Source: Stereum hirsutum FP-91666 SS1 (lineage: Eukaryota; Basidiomycota; Agaricomycetes; Russulales; Stereaceae). From it: a DNA stretch of 64,000 bases. Shown piece after piece: positions 58,203 to 64,000 of the stretch (its first letter is position 1; each line of letters opens with the position of its first letter). The DNA lies in assembly GCF_000264905.1 (NCBI RefSeq), contig NW_006763135.1, forward strand, positions 1,950,036 to 2,014,035, in the 5' to 3' direction. The notes below the pieces were generated by a model that was given only the letters and a program-made list of their open reading frames with translations, did no database searches and was not told where the DNA came from. The position numbers were made by a program, and so were the translations under genes.

Positions 58203-60331
58203 CAGACTGAGAGAATGAGCTCACTCCGAGGATGGGTCGTCTTCTCTTCCGCGGCCCACCGTCCAAGATGAAATAGACTTTCAGTCCAGTCAGAAGCCTG
58301 CCAGTCGTAAGGGTACCGTTCGAGGAAATCTGCTTGACAAAACGGATGGTTCCGCGGAGGAGAGGGTATCCTTCGATATAAGCATCATTGCCGGCCGTTC
58401 TTGTCGCCATCAACATCGCGACAGATCCCAGAAGCCTGGAATAATGGCATTAACGAAAGTTGGGGGTTGAAAACTAGTCAACGAGGGTAGACTGATGTTA
58501 CGAGAGAATACTTTTTCTGGTCTCGATGGAACAGCAGAAACCAGATTGATTTTGCAGAGTCAAGACCGTCCGACCTATAACGACAGACAATAAGGTAGCG
58601 TCGGGTGTCCATGTCCTCCAAAGGTTGATCCGTGGCCATACGAAAAGCCGGACACACAACGGATGGTCTACCCAGAACTTCCGCAAAGTCAAGAGAATCC
58701 CGATGATCAATGATTCAACTCTTAATCGACGCGTCCGAGTACGATGCTTAAGCATATTGTCAATAAAGGACGGTGATACGGTGCGACCGGGGGTGTCATT
58801 GCTACAGTGCTTTGACCTGATCAGCGATTTTCGAAAGAGGAAGGTTGACAGATGGCTGACCGGGACCGCTTGAGAGTAGGAGCGGGACCACGAGGGTACT
58901 ATGAGGAGAAGTAGAGCAGACCGCGGCCTGAGATGACATATTGACATGGTTCGGAAAGCTGAAGGACATTCGTCTGATGAAGTTTGAAAGGCGCAAAGCA
59001 AGTCTATCTGTACTAAGACGCACGACGGCCAGTATCCGAGATACCAGGGCCATGACAAAGAGAGACGAGTCGACGCAAGACAGGACCATATGCAAAGTAT
59101 ATTGATTAAAAGGGGGGCTTTTCAGAGGGTCGGAGCAGAGTAAGACGCCGTAGAGTCTCTGCCGCGGCTTCGTATTGGCAGGAGAGAGAGCGATTCATGA
59201 GATCGGTAGGAGACCGAGGGCCAACCGAGGGCGTAACGCAACCGAAGGCACACCCGCATGTATGCTGCCAGTTTGAAAATTGAATGGAAGGAGGGCGTCA
59301 AAAGCAATAACTGAAAGTACTCAAGTTTTTTTGCAGACTTTCGATGGTTTGAGCCCGAGGACACCGTCTGGAGAGACTATCAGAGCAAGTTCGATCTCGA
59401 GAAGCAGTTCAAATGATGAGAATCATGCGATATGATGCCTCGCGCGCACTTTGACTCGGACTCTGATTACCTTCTTGTGATCGCAACGAAAAGCAATGAA
59501 ATATTGCGCTTTTGGTGGAACAAAAGAAACAGAAAACGTACAGCAGAGAGCAGATGACTCGGTCCCTGACTGGTGTGAAACTTGTCGGGCTGCACGAGGA
59601 TCGAGCATGTTGTTGAAACGTACATCACAGCGGCCCATTACCGAACGTCGGAAGGTTTGCTAGAAAATTTCACCGTCCATTTGAGAGCGAGACGTTGCGG
59701 CTGCGATCGTACAATAAAAAAAGGGCGTATGAAGCCGAGAAGGTAAGTCTACTCACCACAAGTGGGATAAATTGCAGGCCAACTTCGAGCCATCGGCGTC
59801 TTCAACGGATGCAGATCCCGAAGAGAACGTCCGAACGCTTGTGTTTGCCTCGGTAAGCCGTCATATATGGACGAAAAGAGGCGAAAGTACTTATGCCGTA
59901 TGCGGACTCGATATCGACGACGAATTGCGATTTTGGGCGGTGTATGTCCAGGTATGATGGAGTAGCTGCCTGATCCAGTCTCCATATGGGCCACAGGCGT
60001 AGAGACGCTTCCGGGATGGCGAAAACGTCGGACGTGAAGGGTGCGCCAGTGCGCCGGGACTGAATACAAGTCGTGGCGCTCGTTATTGGCTGGAGGTGTC
60101 GGAGGCATATCCCCTTCCTTTCTCGGCAAGAACGAACGCCCAACGGGACCGGGCGTTGGCGGGATGATCTGGCGAATCTCACAGTTGTATGCTTTTGTCG
60201 CCCGCAAGAGGAGCGCTGTCCCTCTCCTCCACCCATATATAAACGTCGGCAGCGTCATGGCTTTCTTCCCCCAGCGCGCCCCGCCCTCATCCCGCCCCAC
60301 GCCAGTCCCTGCATTCCTTCTTGCTTCTTGA
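58203..60331. other. Stretch without recognised gene
   Basis: Several minus-strand frames (58498-59058, 58802-59095, 59749-60375) overlap one another and share no family pattern. A gene with short exons on the minus strand between 58200 and 59400 is possible but could not be modelled. Confidence 0.3.
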
Positions 60332-61042
60332 ATGCCTTCCACTACCCGCCCTTGCTCGCCACCGCCACCTCGCATGGAATCCCCACAGCTGCTGCCAACA
60401 CCTCTCCCATTACCCCACGTCGTTCACCGACAGAGGTCGCAACCACAGCTTCACGCTACAACATCTACCCCGCAGAGGCCTCCTAGGTCATCTCACAGAG
60501 CTATGCCTTCCATGGACGCGCTTCCTCGGGCCACAAAACTCAATTCTACCCTGTGGCCCGATTGCGGCGACTTTGGTACCAAGAACGAGAAAACATCTCC
60601 CCCTACACTTCCTGTCACTCCTCCACGCGAGCATATTCCCGGCAAGGGATACCACCGCCGCAATCTCTCCATCTCTATTTCACCAAAGGCTTTACCACCC
60701 GTACCCCGCTCACGCACTCGCTCGCGCTCGCCGCCTCCTCCGTTCTTGCGCGAGCCACCGCCACCGGTGCCTCCCATTCCTGCGTACCTGTTGAGCGCAG
60801 GGGGCAAGAAGACCATCCTTCTCCGACCCAAGTCGTCCAATAACCGCCCCGTACCTATCATCATCCCTCCACTCAACTTCTGCGACTCGGACTCTGACTC
60901 TGATGTCACACCACCCTCCTCGGCGCATAGATTACAAGCACCAGCTGTTCCTCGCGCCTCAAGTCAGGAGGCTATGACGTGCTTGAAGTTCTTCGCACTT
61001 CATAACTCCCAAGATCCGAAGGTCAATCCACTGTCGACGTAG
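60332..61042 (+). CDS. Pro/Ser-rich disordered protein, unrecognised
   Basis: A single open frame of 236 codons starts MPSTTRPCSPPPPRMESPQL. The composition is strongly Pro/Ser/Arg-biased. Islands that look conserved are LNSTLWPDCGDFG, GKGYHRRNLSISISPK, RPVPIIIPPLNFCDSDSDSD and an end with AMTCLKFFALHNS. The sequence resembles short disordered fungal proteins with a few linear motifs (RRNLSIS could be a phosphorylation site). I know no family. The frame has a credible ATG, and the upstream DNA is pyrimidine-rich. Overlapping frames on both strands are shadows of the biased composition. 61043-62536 downstream shows no gene. Confidence 0.5.
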   Translation: MPSTTRPCSPPPPRMESPQLLPTPLPLPHVVHRQRSQPQLHATTSTPQRPPRSSHRAMPSMDALPRATKLNSTLWPDCGDFGTKNEKTSPPTLPVTPPREHIPGKGYHRRNLSISISPKALPPVPRSRTRSRSPPPPFLREPPPPVPPIPAYLLSAGGKKTILLRPKSSNNRPVPIIIPPLNFCDSDSDSDVTPPSSAHRLQAPAVPRASSQEAMTCLKFFALHNSQDPKVNPLST

Positions 61043-62536
61043 GAGGGTTCGGTACAGGGGCGCGTGTCTACGCGTCAGGGCGCGTCGAAGGAGAGTAGCA
61101 TTCGGATTCGGACCGGGACCACCACCTCCTCCTCACCTTCCCCATCAGTCGTCATTGCGTATCCAGCTCTTGATCATCGCTTCGAATCGCACGTTATCAA
61201 GTCGCATCTCATTTCCCCTCTGCACGGACTTCGTACTATCATTGATCACTTTCCCTTTTTACCTTACCATCCGGGGTTTGTTCGTCCCTTACTTTCACTC
61301 CTTTGTTTCAGTTTGTTTTTCCTACGGACGCTTGCTACGTATACCAGTACTTGCACGGCGCCGAGATGTTTCTGTCATTACCATTGCATGCACTGTAACA
61401 CCATCTGCATAAAATTCTCTCGGACTCTTCTCTCTTTACCTTAGCATCTCGTGGTCCAGGACCATTGTTTGTCCTCGGACACATCATATTCGTCGCTCGT
61501 TCTCAAACGCAGCTTCGCACCCGCCACTCCTTCGTTCGTTTACTTTATTCTGTAATGTTTTAAATTATCATTCGCAGTATTATTTGCTCTCATCCGCTAT
61601 GGCGCTTGTCGTCGGCATCACGAATTCCAATCGCTGTTGTTTGTACCTCATTCTCAAGCAGGGTCTGCCAGTACTCCGACGCATCACGGCAAACTTGACT
61701 CGGAAGTCCATCAATTCCGACCTCGAAGACTTGAACCCAAGCCTCGAGATCAAGCGCCTCTCCGGGTAGTGTTTGGCTTGGTAGCATACACTTGTCTAGA
61801 TGCCGATGGATCTTGGCGTCGTACCGCATGGCGGCGCTTTATGAGATGTCGTTTGTCGGCGGTGTGGCGGTATATGTACTTTTGATTCAATAGTTGAACG
61901 AGGACGGATGCGGATCCTGAAGAAGCGACTCGGACATTTAGTTTTCAAGAATATTCAGTAAGCAGACCCGTAGCACGTTCAGCCACTAGTGATCGACCTC
62001 AAAGCGCTACATCGAAGGCAAAGAATTTGAGATAAAAAATTGAAGCATATGCAGTCACATCAGCTCGGCTTTCCGTCTGCTAGGGTGGGACGTTCACGCT
62101 TCTCATAGCCTCCAGGAGATGTCTCCAGGGACACCGTATATCGATTTCACTCTAAATCTTCCACGGCCCTGTATCTCCATCGCAAAAAAACGTCCACAAG
62201 ATATCATTGCTCGCCGTCTCGCCGCGTCCAGGAAAGTCCTTGCGCGCTGTTTCACTTTTCACGAGCGGTCGGGAAAAAAAGTCACAAGGTGCAACGTGTT
62301 GTCGTCGGGATTCCGTAAGTTGACCGTCGCGTCGCACCGAGAAATGGTTTCGGAGGTCGCGACGAATGCGGTTAGGCTAGTCGCGTCGGTGCGGACTGGC
62401 CATGGAATATCAACATCGCAGAAAACGAAGGAGCGGAGCGTCGGTGGCGGGGAAGCGTGAAGTTATTATTTGTCGTGTGCTTGGTTAGGAAATTAGGTCG
62501 GGGCGCTTAGATTAGGTTGTCGATCTTTGACTCGAG

Positions 62537-62850
62537 TTATGGTGGTAATCCGACGGTAGCGGTGGTGGACGAATCATGGTGGCAGTAGTGGGAGGAGGGC
62601 GGAATAAAATCTGAGATGAAGAGGCTTGTGTCAGTTATCCTCTCGTTCTGGTCAAAATAATCAAACGTAGACGGGTCATAGTTGTTGCCATCGTCGTTCC
62701 ACACAACTGTAGGGCGCGCTGGTTCCTAAATCGGTGAGTACGAACAGTTGTATGGGTGATGAGTCTGACGTACCCACTGTAACAACTCAGGCGAAATACG
62801 GAGTACCAACGGACAGCGGGTATAGAAGAACAGGAACATGTGGTGGCCGT
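62537..62850 (-). CDS. Putative gene, two 3' exons only, unrecognised
   Basis: Two exons fit with correct phase. One (about 62850-62763) starts after an acceptor at GCACAG and reads FHGHHMFLFFYTRCPLVLRI then SPELLQW. The other (62725-62537) reads EPARPTVVWNDDGNNYDPST, FDYFDQNERITDTSLFISDF and ends at TAA. Upstream exons may lie in 62980-63300, where minus-strand sequence reads LEDIRPDEPSSRYMLRSDIF. I recognise no family. Low confidence; it may equally be intergenic. The remaining sequence to 64000 shows no recognisable gene. Confidence 0.3.
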
Positions 62851-64000
62851 GGAAGCTGTGCCCGATGCGGCGAGAAAGCGTTGAGTCACCGTTGTTTCAT
62901 GCTATATATGTCGAACGGCTCCACAGTCACCACACTGAAACTTGGTCGACGGAGGCGATGAGCGGCGACGTTGAAGTTCAACGTTGAACTTGGTAACTTT
63001 CATACCACACCACAGTGAATGGCATCCATGAACCCACAGACCTGGAAACCGGGCGGGGTTCGGGCAAAGAAAATGCGCATACATGCCATGACGAAATCAC
63101 GACCACAAATCTGCAGGGAAGATTGGCTGGAGATATTCGGGTAATGCGAGATTGCACAAGCTCCGCGTCTACCTCACCCGTTTTTACTGAAGTATCGACC
63201 GGCAGACATCGGAAAATGTCCGACCGTAGCATATATCTCGAGGACGGCTCATCGGGACGAATGTCCTCTAGAATTCTACCTGTTCGACGGAGTAATCAGT
63301 GGTCTATGTTGCACCGTAAGGGTTTTAGCATACGCACCGCGCCTAGTACAGGGCCGTCGAAAGGCCACCCGGTACAAGATCTAAAGGTAGCAGTGGCGTC
63401 AGCGTATGCCGCTAGAACCACTGGACCTGGAAGGAGCGCACAAGTTGGTGGAAATGAATAGATGGGTCGCTAGGGAATTAGCCTCTGAGATTGCGCGTCG
63501 GATGTCAGGTTACCTAGGGTACGGTTGCCCTGGTGTATCAGGTCTAATTTCAGGATTCGCTCTTCGGCTTGCGTCCTCGACCTTCGCAGGAACGTTGACA
63601 GGTTCTCGGGGTCCCAGATTACGTAATCGACGCGTGCCCTTTCGCGTGCCACTCGGGCCACACAAATGCTCTGCCGAGTTCCAGCTCCACTGTTTTTGGG
63701 GCTACACTCCCTCAGTAAAATAGTAGAAATACCGCAAAAATTTATGAAGGCTTGTACAATGATGTAGATAATTTGAGGGCTTGGTGCACAATTGTCCAAC
63801 CTAATATAGGTTCATAAAACAGCCAAACACTGGTCTGTACTGCTGTACCACACTCAGAGCTCCTGCTGCTCATCTCTTTACAAACCAGAATGTGTGTTAG
63901 ATATTGAGGGGAGCCATTCTGAGCCTCTTGAGTACAATGCCCCAGTGAAAACCACATCGACGTGTATCTATGAAAGCGCTCTCACGGGTCATTCCATAGA

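Noticed and set aside
59749..60375. 208-codon minus-strand frame
   Set aside because: Overlaps the promoter and start of the plus-strand Pro-rich gene and shows only compositional bias.
62119..62460. 113-codon plus-strand frame
   Set aside because: Basic, motif-free translation; no splice-consistent neighbours.

Overview
The window is nuclear DNA of a filamentous basidiomycete, most likely an Agaricomycete. Genes are densely broken by 50-70 bp GT-AG introns, there are very short exons, and the gene set is fungal: an FlbA/Thn1-type RGS protein, an eqolisin, DUF1748 and DUF6741 proteins, a CorA/Alr-type magnesium transporter, and the housekeeping genes OST2, PRE5 and COX15. Exon boundaries were read by eye from splice signals, reading frame and family patterns. 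No tRNA, rRNA, CRISPR array or bacterial-type operon was seen.

Layout. 0-7 kb: the N-terminus of a magnesium-transporter paralogue runs off the left edge on the minus strand. A phosphotransferase-like kinase (minus) and a full-length magnesium transporter (plus) follow. The upstream DNA of the left-edge gene is repeated upstream of the kinase, so this block was built by duplication. 7-8.1 kb: a degenerate inverted-repeat element. 8.5-15.7 kb: an aromatic-type PLP amino-acid decarboxylase, a 4,5-dihydroxyphthalate-decarboxylase-like gene and an MFS transporter broken by two frameshifts and two in-frame TAG codons, possibly a decaying small metabolic cluster. 16-21.5 kb: small conserved fungal genes, a superoxide-dismutase-fold mitoribosomal protein, OST2, and a 72-codon DUF1748 gene hidden in five tiny exons.

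22-23.3 kb: a secreted double-psi beta-barrel (RlpA/expansin-like) gene whose last codons are split off by a 427-bp TA-flanked MITE. 24-34 kb: an F-box protein, PRE5, COX15 and a 1190-residue Gln/Pro/RGG-rich protein. 36.8-43.9 kb: a small conserved protein, a cytochrome-b5-like (MAPR) membrane protein and the RGS regulator. 43.9-51.8 kb: nearly 8 kb with no recognisable gene, containing a second TA-flanked MITE. 51.8-64 kb: a secreted glutamic peptidase (eqolisin), two small disordered-protein genes, and long stretches with only unrecognised open frames.

Most genes are independent housekeeping or regulatory loci arranged as divergent or convergent pairs. The only plausible functional grouping is at 8.5-15.7 kb. 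The most informative observations are the MITE splitting the secreted-protein gene, the decayed transporter, the duplicated upstream cassette and the micro-exon genes that ORF-based annotation would miss.
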